Assembly: GCA_001414485.1 (NCBI GenBank)
Contig: LLEY01000045.1
Span: 248,001-312,000 of the forward strand
Length of the DNA stretch: 64,000 bases
Direction: 5' to 3'
From: Calycina herbarum
Taxonomy: Eukaryota; Ascomycota; Leotiomycetes; Helotiales; Pezizellaceae
Shown here: positions 9,945-23,085 of the stretch, piece by piece
How the letters are laid out: each line of letters starts with the position of its first letter
Numbering within the stretch: the first letter of the stretch is position 1
Program-made: the position numbers and the translations under genes
Notes under the pieces: generated by a model
Database searches by the model: none
What the model was told of the DNA's origin: nothing
Seen by the model: the letters and a program-made list of their open reading frames with translations, nothing else

Positions 9945-11870
9945 ATGAAAGATATCACTCTTTGGGAGGTTCTGCTCTAGGAGAGCGGTACGGGGTGTTA
10001 AGAGACGAGAAAAATCGGTTGGCTTTGGCTTGGAAAGCTGGGACTTTTCTGTTTACTGCTAGTACAGTTATGTGGTCAGTCTTTGAGTGTATCTGAATTT
10101 GCGGGGTGGGCTCTTAGTTTTGTCGTCGAATGTTTTTCCTACTCTCGAAGCTAGATTCCTCGTTGGACATAGATTTCTATTCTGTTGGGACGGGGGAGGG
10201 CGAGTCAGCGAGGCACCTCGGTCGATTTTCAGGTCGTCTTCCTCTTCTTGTTGTCTCTTTGTCGGCGCTGAGAATGGAGTTTCTATGTAACTTGCACTTA
10301 AGATATCCTTTCTTGGCTGGAGTCACGGTTTTACTTCTCTCTTATCTGATATTCCGTCGAGTCTTTCCATTCTTGCGGTTTACCTCGAAGTTGGTTATTG
10401 AAGCTGTACAAGCGTCGGCTAGGAGAAGGCGAGCTACTATGATTTTTGATTTTTTTTGGTATGCTTACTCGCTGGTGAATTTTGTTTTTGAAACCGGATT
10501 CTTGGGTATATCAGAGTTATTTTGCGTAGTGTTAATCGCTTGAATAAGAAACGGAATTGAATACTTGAGATGATACGTTATTTGCGTAACGCGCTTGGAG
10601 CTCTAGGAGATAAGTGTAGACCTTTAGAGGTGTATGTGTTACTTTCGGAAGAGTGGAGTTGTCTGTGTTCACTGTGAGTAAATGATGGTGTTGTGTTGTA
10701 TCTGAATCATTGTGTTAAGATGTTGGTCTTACCGTCGGATGAAAGGGTGCTGTCGATTGTTTTTGTGCTATCGAAGAAAAGATCCTTGTTTGAGGTAATC
10801 TTACCTCTTCTTACGGAGAGGGAGGGGGCACAAGCCATCGCCACCAGTTTTCGAGGGGCGTGGCGGCTGAACTGGAGGAGGTGTTGTCCTTGTCCAAGAT
10901 CCTTCCCAGGACTCTTGTTATCCCAACTTGCTCTATCCAAAATCCGCTACGTGTTTCCAGCTTGCGGTTTGTTGAGATGGTATTTATAACCCGGCTGAGA
11001 CGAAGTCTAGAATTCGTTTCAACAGGTAATGAGGATTCTTTCTTTGGGATTAGGTTGTGGTGAGGGAATGTATTAAGGGGGTATACGAGTTTTCTTCTGT
11101 ATCTCCCTTTTTCGGACTTTTTCTTTTTCAGCTTTGAGGAGCTTAAGTTCTTCTGTTTGATTCAATCTTTTTTCTCGAGTTCTAGGGCATGAATGAGAGG
11201 TCTGGGTGATATATAGGAAGACAAACCTTTTGTATGTCTCTTTCTCTTCTTATTCAACTACGACATAACAGGCACCAAGACTCCAGTAGGGAATTCCAGT
11301 CTAGAGAGTGATAACGAACTTTGAAAGAAAAGTGCCACTGCTATTTAAAAACCTGGAATTTTCTGTATTCACTGTTCATACGGGATGGGTACTGGTTGTG
11401 TCTAAATTATTGTACTAGGGTCTCGCTTTTACTTTCAAGCGGGGGTTGTTGTCGATTGTTTTTTTGGTCGTTCAAAGGTTAATTCTAGGAGCAGATTGAC
11501 AGTTTTCCAGTGTGAAATCCACTTCCTCGTTTGAGATACTCTTGTGGGGAAGGGGGTATATAAATCTAAGAGTCATCCCCGCCGCTTTCAAAAAAAACCA
11601 AGCTGGTTTTATGTACTAACCATGAGATTACTTGCGTTACTTCCCATCATGGTGGAACTTCACTATGCAAGCCTTCTCTAGAGATAGCTTAGAAAAAAGG
11701 GTGCGTCAGTCGCTTAAAAGCCATTCTTCTGTATTCACTACACATTTGAAAATCAGTTCTTTGTTATATCTAAATAATAGACTTATGGTTTGCTCTTACT
11801 GTCGGATCATTCGTTGTTGTTGAAACTTGGTTCCTCGTTTCGGCTACTGAAATTTTAGCTCTTAAGAAAA
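9945..11870. repeat. four-copy degenerate repeat, unit about 250-300 bp
   Basis: Four diverged copies at about 9945-10175, 10560-10830, 11265-11570 and 11615-11870. Shared order: a CTCTAGGAGATA-like word, then TTCTGTATTCACTGT, then TTGTATCTAAATTATTG, then TCTTACTGTCGGATGA, then GTCGATTGTTTTTGTG, then TTCCTCGTTTGAGATACT. Copies 2 and 3 keep the last blocks best; copies 1 and 4 are weaker. A frame of about 90 codons at 10274-10543 with two hydrophobic stretches lies between copies 1 and 2, but nothing supports it as a gene. Boundaries are by eye. Confidence 0.6.
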
Positions 11871-12655
11871 GGATTTGACTTCCTGATCCTCTCGACTATT
11901 CAGGGTCATTCACAGCGGTATTGAAGTTGACTCAGCGAGTAAATCTATGACGAACCAGAACGACCCATTCCAATAAAGGCATTAATAACGCTAGAGTCAC
12001 CTATCAATTATCAACCCAGTAAGAAACTTCAAAAAATATGAATTCCAACGAGGGACGAATCATACACCAAAGACCATTTGAAACGTAGGCTCATCCGATT
12101 CCCGAACTCGTCGATATCCTCCAAAGATCAGCCCTTGGCTATAGGTAGAAAAACATGACAGCAAAGAATCTGTAGCCGGTCCAAATCCAACTACCACAAC
12201 CCTGTTTCACACCCTTGGATAAGATCAATTGTAGTAGCAAGACCGAGTCATACCTCGGTTCAGCTTCCTTGGAGAAGATAGGAAAAATAAAAGCTTCCGT
12301 ATTTACCTCGTAGACCCTCACCTCAACCTCTCCCCCTCACGATACTAGCAGCCCCCGAAAATCCAAATTTCTAGAAACATGGTAGAACGTACAACGAAAT
12401 GGACAGCAGAGGAAAACCAGCGCCTCCTCCGAGATTACAGAAGAAACAGGAAGATACGAATTACATCTTATTCGACATAGCTGCGGTACTGATTGGGAGT
12501 TGATCATAGCTGAATGATAATCTCATGTTACGCACATACTGTCGAATGTTCTTCTGCTGTCGAACTTATTTCTTCTTCTCTCCTCTACACAACTCAGGTC
12601 AAGTAGACCAATTAATCATTATACTCGCTATTGTTATGTAGTCTCTCAAAGATAT
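11871..12655. other. gene-poor DNA, possible Myb/SANT fragment at 12379-12480
   Basis: An ATG at 12379 opens TKWTAEENQRLLRDY, which looks like the first helix of a Myb/SANT domain, but the frame stops at codon 34 and no later exon restores the domain. Probably a small relic. Nothing else is recognisable. Confidence 0.35.
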
Positions 12656-12659
12656 CTAC

Positions 12660-12980
12660 AACGTAAAATAAACTTCTCCGAGAGCAATATCAATATCTCC
12701 AAGAGTAAAACTCCGAGAGGAATAACTCCGAGAGGATAGTGGGAATATCTCCGATGGTAATACCCGAAGCAAAAATCTCCAAGTTACTGAAGTTAGTTAC
12801 TCCGGTATATTTCCGAGATTATCTCCGAGTTCTCGGAGATACGATGAGTAATAGATGCTTACTCGGAGATCTTATTTTCGAGCGAATATCTCCGGGCAAT
12901 TATTTCCGAGCATTTAATTCCGGGAGGTACTTCCGAGAGAATATTTCCGAGAAGTATTTCCGAGAAGTATTTCTAGGTGA
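12660..12980. repeat. CTCCGAG short-motif array, copy 1
   Basis: About 300 bp made of degenerate 12-18 bp units around TCTCCGAGA and TATTTCCGAGA. The spurious 119-codon frame 12739-13098 runs through it. A second, longer array of the same motif lies at 42.13-42.83 kb. Confidence 0.8.
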
Positions 12981-14104
12981 AGAGCACCACAGAGAGTACG
13001 GTCAAGACTGTCAAGACTACAGGGTACTACAGAGCCATGAAGCTGCAATCAAAGATGAACGCTATATTTTAATAGACCTCTCTATAATTAGCTTCTAGAT
13101 TCTCTCTTAAAGGCTCTGTTACCCCTATGGCTTTAGGGTACCAACGTCTTTTTACAGGGAGGAAGCGAATCAGAAGCCTTCAGGGCAGTTTACAGCGGAT
13201 TGCTGCTCTATTCTCCAAACTTAAAGGCGCGAGCTTGTCTCTCGAGTAATGCCGCTATTTCAATCTACGAGAGCTTACTCCATAGGTATACGAGTTCGAT
13301 TTGATAGCTTATTTGTTAACTTTAAGCTTTTATTATTAACTTTCTAGTCCACTCGTCACTTCCCTGCTTACTCGTTGAATTACTAGTTTACTCGCTAAAA
13401 CGTAAAATTTACAATTTCGTATTCAAACACATTATTGTCAACGAGTTACATCTAGAAAAAGAGAAGTGATAGACCTCGATACGCGCCAAATTTGCTCAAA
13501 AATGTAGGTAATACAAGTGAAGTAGAGATGTTCACATTTACAACGAATATAAATAGAGTTAGTTTAACTTGGGAAATCCTTTAGTCAAGGATGATCTGGT
13601 GAACACCAGCAGTACAGCCTGCCGTGCTCACAAGTGACAAGACACACCTATGAGCTGTTCTATTCAAAACTTAGCTTTTTAATCAAGATGAAGACTAAGC
13701 TCCGCTTGCTTTACCCTGAAACGGTTTGTCCATCTAGATATCTGAATTATAGTGCTATTTTCCGATTTTTCTTGTGGAAAATTCATCTCTGGTCGAATAT
13801 TTTCATTTGTTCGTCGTAGCGTTGATGTCTCACTTATTTCCAGCCTTGAGCCCCCCCGTGAGGTTATTGAATCTCTGGTGGGGCTTGTTGAAATGAAACT
13901 CACGGGTTTGTCGGGGATCCTTCAGAGATCCAGCTGTGTGTGATCTTTATTCCAGCAACGGATACGTGTTGGAGATTAATCACGAAGCACAAGTGTCTTT
14001 CAAGGCAGTGAAGTGTTTAGAAGTCGATAGTGAATTGGGGTGTAAACTGAGATGAATTTCAAATATTCTATCTAACACCATCTACCTTCGATTTCCGCTC
14101 AAAA
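12981..14104. other. gene-poor DNA
   Basis: No gene supported. Contains scattered ACTCGT words near 13.35 kb and short open frames without coding character. The last part is the 3' flank of the Zn2Cys6 gene. Confidence 0.5.
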
Positions 14105-16522
14105 TCATTGACTATACCTCGTTAACAACTGCGTAATATCAAAAATCTCAAGCCTCCTATCATCCCACTCGAATCCCTGGAAAGTATCCTGACCCGAGCC
14201 ATCAAAACCAAAATTCTGCCCAGCTGAAGGGTCGATAGGAAAGTTTCCAAGGTTTCCAAGGTGGTCGTGTGAGTAGAACATGTCGAGCGACGGGGTACTC
14301 ACATCCGGTACTTCTATTCGCTGATTTTGACTGCTTGAAGGTCCTGGTGCAGAGGTAGACTCGGATTCTCGCTCAGACATCCATTTTACCCAGCTTTGAT
14401 AATTATCAGCTGTGCTCATCGTCGTTGTTTGCAGGTTCATCTTTGGCTGTCCACCGGCTAAGCCCTCGCCCTGTCCTTGATAAATTCTCTGTCTTAACGC
14501 AGACGCGAAGGCTTTGAACTGTTCGATGGTTTGTAAATCTGATTTTGCACCTCTGCACCCACCCTTAGCCATGAAACGTAAACACTCTAGGCCATCGTCG
14601 ATGGTACCGCTTGTATCCACGCTAGGCTGGAGAATACTATTTAGAACTAGTATGATCAAAGCTGCGGTAGGAGCTTGATGATCCGTATACGAGAATCGAC
14701 AGAGAAGGTTATGTTTCTTAAGAACAAGAATTAATTGTATAGTCGCTTTTGCAGCATCAATCGCAAGACGAGCAAGTTCTAAATGGCTTTGTGATTGTGT
14801 TGATGGCGGAAGGGAAGAACCGGATAGTGAAAGTAGTCGTTCTCTCGAAAGATGGAGAAGAGAAGCGCGGCCCATTCTTATCCAGGCCCAGTGGTAGTGG
14901 ACATGTAAATGGATTGTTGTGCGGAAATTTCGTTCGCTAGGAAGAAGATCGTTAGAATGAAGCTTAGTGAAGAGTTCCGAGCGCCATTGTTTGAGTTGAT
15001 TGGAAAGATCAGAGATGATGGAGGGTTTTGATTCCAGTGGACTGAGGTAATTTAGCACTACTTTATTTGGTATTGGTACCCGAGCTTAACGTACATGTTT
15101 TGCATGATTTTATTGACAATTTTGGTCAACTTGATGTACTCAACCTGATGCTGGACATTGGATTGATATTCGAGGTCATCCAGTGAATGATAGTACATCG
15201 GATATGCGGCATCAATATCGTCTTCCGCAATACTTGCGGGTCGACCGAGAGCAATACTTGCCCGTCCGTGTATAAGCATCAGCTACTTCGCCTCAAACGT
15301 TTTTTCAATACACTTCACTTACTTATCAATACAGTACACACTCCACCAAAGCCGGTTCCTCACTTCCCTCACCCGTGGATTCAAACTTGCCTCTGAAGTT
15401 TTTCGGTGTAAACCACTGGCAATCGACATCCTCACTGCCATCCCCAAATACAGATAAGCCGTATCAGGTAAGTTCGACGGTAGGTTATATAATCCGGCGA
15501 GAAGGCATACTTGTATGCCTTTCAGCGTGCATTTTGCAATGATACTCGGTATCAAAGTCTGCGCCACTTCATAGAATATCTTTCCTGGATCTTCGATGGA
15601 TAAGAGAGGTTCTTGAGACTTTGTCCTACATTGGAGATGTGCGAATTGACTCCCAAATGCAAATATTAGGAGCGCGAGACACACAAATGCGTCGTCAGCT
15701 GCATTTGTGGGGGAGTTTCTGGAATACACGGAAGCTAGGGTGCTGTGAAACCATTCTCTGTCGCAGTAAAAAAATGTTGCTTCTACATAATAGAAGAATG
15801 TTGAGACGAGGAAGGAACTGATTTCTTGGGGTGGAAATTGAAGTAAGGCTTCCTTGACCGCTTTACTCTGGTAGATTTGAGGAGTCTTGGCTTCTCGATT
15901 TTTCTAAAGATGTGTGAGTATTAGAGAGAAAGTAAAGGAATGAAAAGCGTACATCTAGATTTGACAATCCTTCGCCGTTGTTGGCTGCTTTTTCCGAATT
16001 GGCTTGAAGAACATCTCTTACGCCAAGAAGAAAGCTTTCATTTGATCGAAGTCCGGTATATTGAGTTCGTCCAGGATCTTCAACAAGAAGAATCGCACCT
16101 TCTAGTTCTCCATCTAGAGATGCGGATTCATGAGATGGTCCTTGAAGACTCTCATCATTTTGTGGGATGGCTATGCCCGGGCTTTTTTGGCGGCTTTCAA
16201 TCTCAGAATCACCTTTGGGCGAGATGACTTGTTGAACAGTCTCCCTGATAATCGATGCCTGGGAAGGGCTGCTCGTTTCCCGCGATCTTCCATTCTCATC
16301 AATAACACAAGCTTGATTACTTGCTTCACATCTTTGACAAGAATTCGTTGAGGATGAGGACCACACGCAGCGACTTTTTCGATTCCTGCACGCTGTACAT
16401 CTGTATATCTAACTGTGAGCCATACTGAGCAACATGGTGGATTGGACGATTATAACTCACGCGCGAGATATTCTAATACGATCCTTTGCTGGAACTCGTC
16501 GTGAACTGGCCGGGCGCGGCAT
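14105..16522 (-). CDS. Zn2Cys6 transcription factor with fungal-specific regulatory domain
   Basis: Predicted nuclear regulator of 729 residues. Exons on the reverse strand: 16522-16461, 16400-15953, 15903-15323, 15256-15095, 15041-14105. The binuclear cluster is split by intron 1 and reads CX2CX6CX9CX2CX6C (Cys 22, 25, 32, 42, 45, 52; core ACTACRNRKSRC). The middle matches the fungal regulatory domain (LCLLAGLYN-like segment, then WWSVYCID and ALGRPASIAEDDIDAAYP). Intron 4 (donor GTACGT, branch GCTAAAT, acceptor CTCAG) removes what first looks like a frameshift. The weak join is intron 3, which needs an AAG acceptor at 15257 and leaves the D...LGRP motif three residues shorter than usual. 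The target pathway is unknown; the nearest gene is the esterase about 640 bp away, transcribed divergently. Confidence 0.82.
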
Positions 16523-17165
16523 CAATGTCGTGTTTTGGTGCCCCTACAAAATTTCCGCGGGGAAATCGTCCACGTGATAGAGAAATTCTTTGCAATCCTT
16601 TTGCTACACGAGAAAGCACAAAAAGGATAAGGTGATGGTATAAAACTTTCACAAGATATTAGATGGGACGCTTCAAAAATGGCCTACCTAACCTCAGAGG
16701 ACCTAGGCCTAGCATACGAGTCACGTGTAGTGGGTCAGGCTTATCTTTCCTTTCGTGGGTTACCCCCATCTTCCCCCATTCCCTACCAGTATCAATTCCC
16801 CATTGCCACTTTATCAAACTCATCTATTTCCGTCAATGTCCCAGTCGATTGAGTTGTTTGTTCCCGACCCGATGGCCTCGAACAGACGATAGCTAAGTAG
16901 CTAGCGGCGGGAAAATGAACCTGGTATATGCGTATCTTCAATGTGTTTGTACATGTATACCCGATCGTGGACGCTGAAATGTTGATACGCATAATTCCCT
17001 ATTTCTAGGTTATCGGGAAATTGATGGGTTTGAGGAGACATGCGGAAATGTGCGTGATAACGAAATTGATCCATTCTCCGATTGTGTATACTTTCTTATG
17101 GCCCCTCAAATACTTTGCCCTTGGCAAGTACGGTCGGTACCTGTGTCGTTGTCTTGTATTCTATC
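16523..17165. other. divergent upstream region of the regulator and the esterase
   Basis: About 640 bp between divergent starts, so it probably holds both promoters. No other gene seen. Confidence 0.5.
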
Positions 17166-19312
17166 ATGCGTCTCATCCCCAGTCTCCTGTTGTTGTGTAC
17201 TCTCAATGCACGAAGCTTTGCATCTCCTGAAGTGAGCATTCAAAATGGCACTGTCGTTGGCCGCTCGTTGCCTTTTTTCCAGCAAGACCTTTTCCTGGGA
17301 ATCCCGTACTCGGAGCCACCAGTGCGATTTCAGCAATCCGTTGCTCGCACTACAACCTTCAATGGATCTCTAGATGCATCGTATGTTAAACTCCCCGTTG
17401 ACTCCCCTCAAGAAGTACTTTGATAAAGTTGTACTTCGCTTGATTTTCAAACGCTGATTTTTACTAGCAAGTTCTCGTCTGTTTGTTATGGAACTGGAAG
17501 TGCACCAGCTGGCACAAATTTCAGTGAAGATTGTTTGACCCTTAACATCATCCGGCCAGAAAATACTACAACGAACAGTTCTTTACCCGTCGTGATTTGG
17601 ATCCATGGCGGTGGATTCTGGGGCGGCAGTGGGGCAGACCAGGGCCTCAATGGCAGCTTCATTGGTAAGTGGGAATATATTGAATCTTTCAGAGAAGGAG
17701 AAACTCACATTGTCCGGTATTTAGTTCAAGAGTCTTTTTCACAAGGAAAGCCGATCGTAAGTCATTCAAAATTCTAAGCATGAATGAAGTTTTGGATCCT
17801 AATATTGACTCCTCGGCTTCTAGATATTTCTTTCGATCCAGTATAGACTTCTATTCTTCGGCTTTCCATCCGGTGATGAGCCACACGCATTAGGAGTCGA
17901 GAATCTGGGACTACTTGATCAACGACTTGCTTTCAAGTGGGTTCAGGAAAATATTGCTGCCTTCGGGGGTGACCCAAGCAAGGTGACAATCATGGGCGAG
18001 AGGTATGTCAAGCGATAAGAAGAACCAAAAGACCCCCTACTGACTTATTGATAGTGCCGGTGGTACCGGTATTCTCCAACATTTGGTCGCTTACGGTGGT
18101 CGTAATGACAATCTTTTCCGAGCAGGTATGTGTGTCCGACATGATTCCATCATCCGACTCTTGCTAACACTTTGAAGCCATTGTCGAGAGTGGTAGTTTC
18201 TACGACGTCCCCTGCAACTGGAACATTTCAGCTATCCGAGAGAAAAATTACCAGTCATTTCTAAATACGACAGGATGCGCAAATTTTCATTGTCTCCGAA
18301 CACTCGACACCGACTTTTTGTTCAATGTTTCGCTCGCTAATTTCGACCAGTTCCTCCCCTCCATAGATGGCGATTTCATGCAAGCACATCCAGTTGAGCT
18401 TTTTGCGCAGAGGAGACAAATTTCGGTTCCGTTGTTGATGGGTGGTAAGGCATTTGCATTGCAAAATATTAGCACACTATCTAACTTCTTTTAGTTAACA
18501 ACGATGAAGGTAACATCCTCGTCGCTTCTGGTAGCAATACGACAGAAGATATACAGGCTGCTTTGACCCTGATGAATGGATGTATGTCATGCTGTTGCTC
18601 GTTTTCATAGTGCTCCACTGAAATTTCTACAGCTAGTTACGCGATTGCAGAATCTGCATTCGAAAAACTCTTTGAACTTTACCCTGATGATCCAGCTCTG
18701 GGTGTACCAATGAACACCGGCTCAGGTCTCTCGGACACTGGTTTCATGGATAAACGAGTATGTTATTTCACAATTTATTAGACAACCATGCTAATCAATA
18801 CTCTCAGAGCTATTGGATCTTCGGGGATGCCATTGAACATGCACCACGTCGTTGGATCACGGGTTTGATGGCCAATACAGGCCAGCCTGTATACAGTTAC
18901 CGCTTCGCCCAGGTAAACTCTCCAACCATCATTCTATCATCAAATTCCTAATTGACAACCCATCTAGATTCCATATCACATCTCCATGGCCGTAGGCTCT
19001 ACCCACGGAGCCGAGATCACCTACGTATTCTCCAACACCATCCCCACCATCGCGAACCCCCTCGGACCCCGCGCCTCAGACGCTTGTCTGGCAAAACATA
19101 TGACAGGCTCGTGGGTCTCGTTTATCCACGACTTGGATCCGAATTTTGCGGACGCGCCGGTGCAGTGGCCGGATTATAGGGATGGAGGGATGAATATGGT
19201 GTTTGTTGCGGATGGGAGTCATGCTGAGGAGGATGTTTATCGCCAGGAAGGTATTGAGTTGTTGACGCAGCAGAGGATTGAGGGGTGTAGTGGGTTGAGG
19301 GCGGGTGTGTAG
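17166..19312 (+). CDS. secreted type-B carboxylesterase/lipase
   Basis: Alpha/beta hydrolase of 540 residues predicted to cleave carboxylic esters outside the cell. Signal peptide 1-19 ([11 protein letters not shown]...SFA). Ten exons: 17166-17380, 17468-17664, 17725-17756, 17824-18002, 18055-18125, 18178-18444, 18495-18581, 18633-18757, 18808-18912, 18968-19312; all junctions keep frame with GT-AG ends. The oxyanion motif is [10 protein letters not shown]. The nucleophile Ser208 sits in GESAGG, created across the exon 4/5 join. The acid is probably Glu325 (NNDEG) and the base His439 (THGAE). Several Asn-X-Ser/Thr sites fit secretion. Length is normal for the family, which includes cholinesterase-like and Candida lipase-like enzymes; the substrate is not predictable. 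Confidence 0.93.
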
Positions 19313-20801
19313 AGAGGGGAGTTAGAATTGAGTGTGTTTTTGGTAATGACTGTTTAATGAATGAATGGGATGTGTAATTGTGGTGTGTTACTATGGTTTT
19401 TGGATGCTTCTCAACTCTGTCTTCCAATGACAAGCTCTCTCTGCCGGCTCTTACCCCAAGAAAGTGCGCTCGACTTCTTAACCCAAGCTGTGAGGAGGGC
19501 TAGCAATCCCCCGAAGTTCCCCTGTACCCACAATTCCACACTCTAATCATAAATACAAATAACACATTTTTCTTTCAACAAACTAGAATACACAGACTCG
19601 CCTGGCCTAGTCCGTTAATGGATAAACCCCAACTGTTTTCTCACTTCGGATAAAATAAAAAAGCTCAGAATAAGGTTTTCTCTGCCTGCCTAGGATGGGT
19701 GGGCAGAGTTTTGCCATTCTTTTGGACCTCGAAGCATCTGCACCACTTTAGTCCGATGTATGCCTGACTTGACTCACGTATGAAATTCGCTCAAGTATTA
19801 TTTTTTTAGAGTATATTTCGCTCCAACCTTTGTAGATCGGTATGCTTTATTCCTTGATTTCAGAATTAACTAATTAGCTACTTTGTAGTTTAAGTAGTAA
19901 GTCTAGTAAGTGAATCTATTTAATCATATTATAAGAATATTTAAATTAATTAAACAAAGTCTCGTATATTTTAAAAGGATAGAGTAGTAAATACTTATCT
20001 AAGTAATATTTATATGATATAGCTATATCAGATGATTAGAAGACTTGAGTTATTTTAACAAAGTATCGAGGTTGTTTATTACGACGGAATGAGCTAATTA
20101 TATAATTAGTGAACAAAGCGTACCAGATCGAGCTAAGTAAATTTGTTTCTTTTCTTGAAGACGCTTCGAGTTTAGTACTTTGACATCTTTTCTCATTTTA
20201 GCAACTGCTACAAATTTAAAGAATATAAGCTGGAGCTAACCTACTCTGTTAGTAATAGCTTGAATCTCGTGGCGTTAGTGGCTTCATGTCGATAGATAAA
20301 GAACATCTGTATTTCTTAATTGAGAATCAACTATAACGACTATACCGAAATCGATGTAACTCTAGTGTGTTGTTATTTTACTATCCGGGATTCCTTCCAG
20401 ATTTTTGTGGTAGTTTTCTGATCTCTTGGGGGCGTACTGATATTGTTTTGGTAGGGTATCTCAGAGGAACAAACCCGGTTTTTTCTGTCTCAGCGTACCT
20501 CACCCACAACAGTAGAGTAGCAACGCATACAACTCAACACTAAACAGAAGCAAAAATGTACAAAAAAAAATGAGTGCGTGTAGAAAATATTATAACCAAG
20601 CTCCTAGATGACTCTTCGGTTGTTAGCGTGGATGTTTTACCGTAGGACAACATTGCCATTTACTGCCACTATGAATGTTTACAGGGTGCGTCCATAGATG
20701 GTACCAGTCTTCATACATTAAAATTCTGTATTTACCCAGCACAATTATCTTATCCACCAACAGCACTCTCTTATATATACAAAGTGGAGGCGTTGCAGGA
20801 T
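19313..20801. other. intergenic with AT-rich relic (about 19.8-20.35 kb)
   Basis: No gene. From about 19800 to 20350 base composition turns strongly AT-rich with many TA steps (TTTAAATTAATTAAAC, TATATGATATAGC), the look of RIP-mutated repeat DNA. No terminal repeats identified. Confidence 0.55.
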
Positions 20802-22496
20802 CTACGTAGAGTACCTAAAAGTAAGATCCTGCTTATCCGTCACATCACTACCAGCTTCATAAGTAGTGATAGAACTCTCATCCAGCGCACTTCTCCTCTT
20901 ATTCTCTCTCGACCCATTAAACCAATAAAACAACACCAGAAAAATAAGAATTCCCCAAGACGCGACGGACACAGCCAACCCAGCGAGATATCTCGGCGCA
21001 GTAGTAGTCGACCACAGTTGCGGAAAGCCGATACATCCAGCGCAATACCCAACGAAATAAAGCGTGTTGATGATTGAACGTTTCGTGTTTCCACGCACGT
21101 TTGAAGCGTTGAGACTCATGGTGATGGAGAAGATACTAGAGATGCAACTTCCAAGCCATGCACCGATAATAATTGGCCAGCCTTTGAGGGGGAGAGCGAG
21201 AAGCATGATGCAGCCGACGAGGGGAATTAAGACGAGTGCTGCAATGATCACACACCGTCTATTGGGGAAGAAGAGACAACCGACGATACCGAGCCAGATT
21301 GCAACGATTTGAACAGCTCCAGATGGACATCCGTAGAGGAGAGCCTCGCCGGAGGTGTAACCAAGTCGCTTGATCATGAGTGATGCAAAGGTAAGAACCG
21401 GTGCGGGCGCGGTAACGAGAATTCCAAATGCAAAGGCGGCATAGGATTTGAAATCCCAAATTGCTTCCTCGAGTTGTTCCATCGAGAAATTTGTTTTATC
21501 ACCTCCATCATGGTCTTCGGCGAGACGACGACATGCGGCAAGTCTCTCTTCGGGGGTCAAGAACCAGGCTGTGTCTGGGCCACTGGGCATAATGAAGTAA
21601 AAGAGCGCACCGACCGCGGAAGTACATGCTCCGCAGACGATGAACATGATTTTCCATGATGCGAATGATGAGGTGTTGTGTTCTCCGATTCCGTACATGA
21701 GCAAAGCACCAACGATTTGGGCAATGGCATTACAAGTAATCCAACATCTTTGCTTGTGTTAGCTGGCTACATTGGGATTCTAGGAAACTCGACTCACCCA
21801 ATGCGAAGAGCATGCTCGCTCTTCTTATACCAAATACTCGTGATGGTGATGAAGGCTGGACTCACGGCACCTTCAGCGAAACCGAGGAAAAACCGGACAG
21901 CGAGAAAGCCACCGTAGGTCGTGGGTGCAGCAAGACACATGCAAACACCTCCCCAAATCATGCTATTGTGGTGTTAGTTTCGAAAAAAAATAATATATGA
22001 CCTGTTGTTTGTTGGGGGAAATTTACATTGTGATACCTACAAACTTCGACAACGGAAATCGACTCATGAGATACATGAAAGGCAATTCAGAAACGAGTTG
22101 GCCAACATAGAACATAGAAGACGTCCATGAGTACTGAGTTCCCACCAAGTTAAGGTCGGTGATAAGTCCGTAAACAGATGCGTATGCAAGACTCTGCTTG
22201 TCGAGATCTAGAAGATGGTTAGACTTTTTCTTGACTCCTACGTTATATGTTACTCACATTGGAAAAAGAATACGAGGCACATCTGAGAAATAATTAGCTT
22301 TGCATACGAGTTACAATTAACTGAATGAGATTCTTACCACAGGCAAGACGACCAAATCAGTCTTTCTCAAAACTCTCCGCTCAAGAGCTTTGAGCTCGAG
22401 TTCTTCCATTCCGGAAAACTCACCCATAGAGCCATTGACGGCATCGTGGGATTGCGAAGCGGGCACTTTCTCATCGCGCTTAAGGTCGGAAGACAT
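20802..22496 (-). CDS. MFS transporter, allantoate permease (anion:cation symporter) family
   Basis: Plasma-membrane carrier of 491 residues resembling the Dal5 / allantoate permease / Tna1 group, which import organic anions such as allantoate, nicotinate, pantothenate or dipeptides. Exons: 22496-22338, 22282-22258 (25 bp), 22207-22027, 21962-21798, 21747-20802. Family signs: LDKQSLAYASVYGL in TM1, TSSMFYVGQLVSELP in TM2, VRFFLGFAEGAVSPAF in TM4, then FLTPEER in the central loop. About 12 hydrophobic segments are present, with short hydrophilic ends. It diverges from an amidohydrolase gene, the two starts being 589 bp apart, which suggests joint control and a common substrate. Substrate assignment is inference. 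Confidence 0.92.
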
Positions 22497-23085
22497 TTTG
22501 ACTGATGTAAAATAACAGTTGTATTTGGCGATGATTCCCTCTATATCAAGATGGGCCAGGGGACCGCATCTTATCTAAATTGACATTGTGACTAGGATAG
22601 GAGTCCATGATTCTCCACGATGATAGCAATCGGCTGGGGAAACTGGAAGTGGTGTGTCCCGGGGCTTTGGGTGGCTCTGGATCGGGTATCTGTAACCTGG
22701 TGTCGGGTATATGTGTACCTAGATAGATTGATGTTTTCCAAAGATGGGGTTGTTGATGGTCGGACGAGATGTTACTACTTGATATGATTGGTCGAAGATG
22801 TGGATTGTCAACAAAGAACTTCGGCCCGCTCACGTGCAGTTTCTTGGCCGGTAGATGGCCGATAACCAAACAAATTGGCCCCAACGACACGCCAACGTGA
22901 ACCTGGTGAGAGGGTCGCCATGAATAATGGGAATCTTACCTATTATAATGAGATTTTCTCAGGCCGATTTACCTGAGGATAATATGAGTTGACTTCTCCC
23001 TTCGTACAGAAGTTCAAGACACTCGTTTTCTTCCTCTTCCTCTTCCTCCAGTACCCTCCTTGATCACTGAGTCCGTTTTTCCGCC
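22497..23085. promoter_or_regulatory. bidirectional promoter region, MFS carrier / amidohydrolase
   Basis: Both start codons face away from this 589-bp stretch, which has no open frame of note. The amidohydrolase side ends in a pyrimidine-rich CTTCCTCTTCCTC block. No specific operator could be named. Confidence 0.6.

Noticed and set aside
10130..10543. Hypothetical membrane protein, about 137 codons
   Set aside because: Lies between repeat copies, has no homology I recognise, and hydrophobicity alone is weak evidence.
12660..12980. CRISPR-like array
   Set aside because: Units are short, degenerate and without unique spacers of even length, and this is a fungal genome; simple repeat fits better.
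12739..13098. 119-codon open frame
   Set aside because: It runs through the CTCCGAG repeat array and encodes only repeat-derived residues; no start context or family.
15041..15095. Frameshift in the Zn2Cys6 regulator
   Set aside because: A normal intron (GTACGT donor, GCTAAAT branch, CTCAG acceptor) restores the frame exactly.
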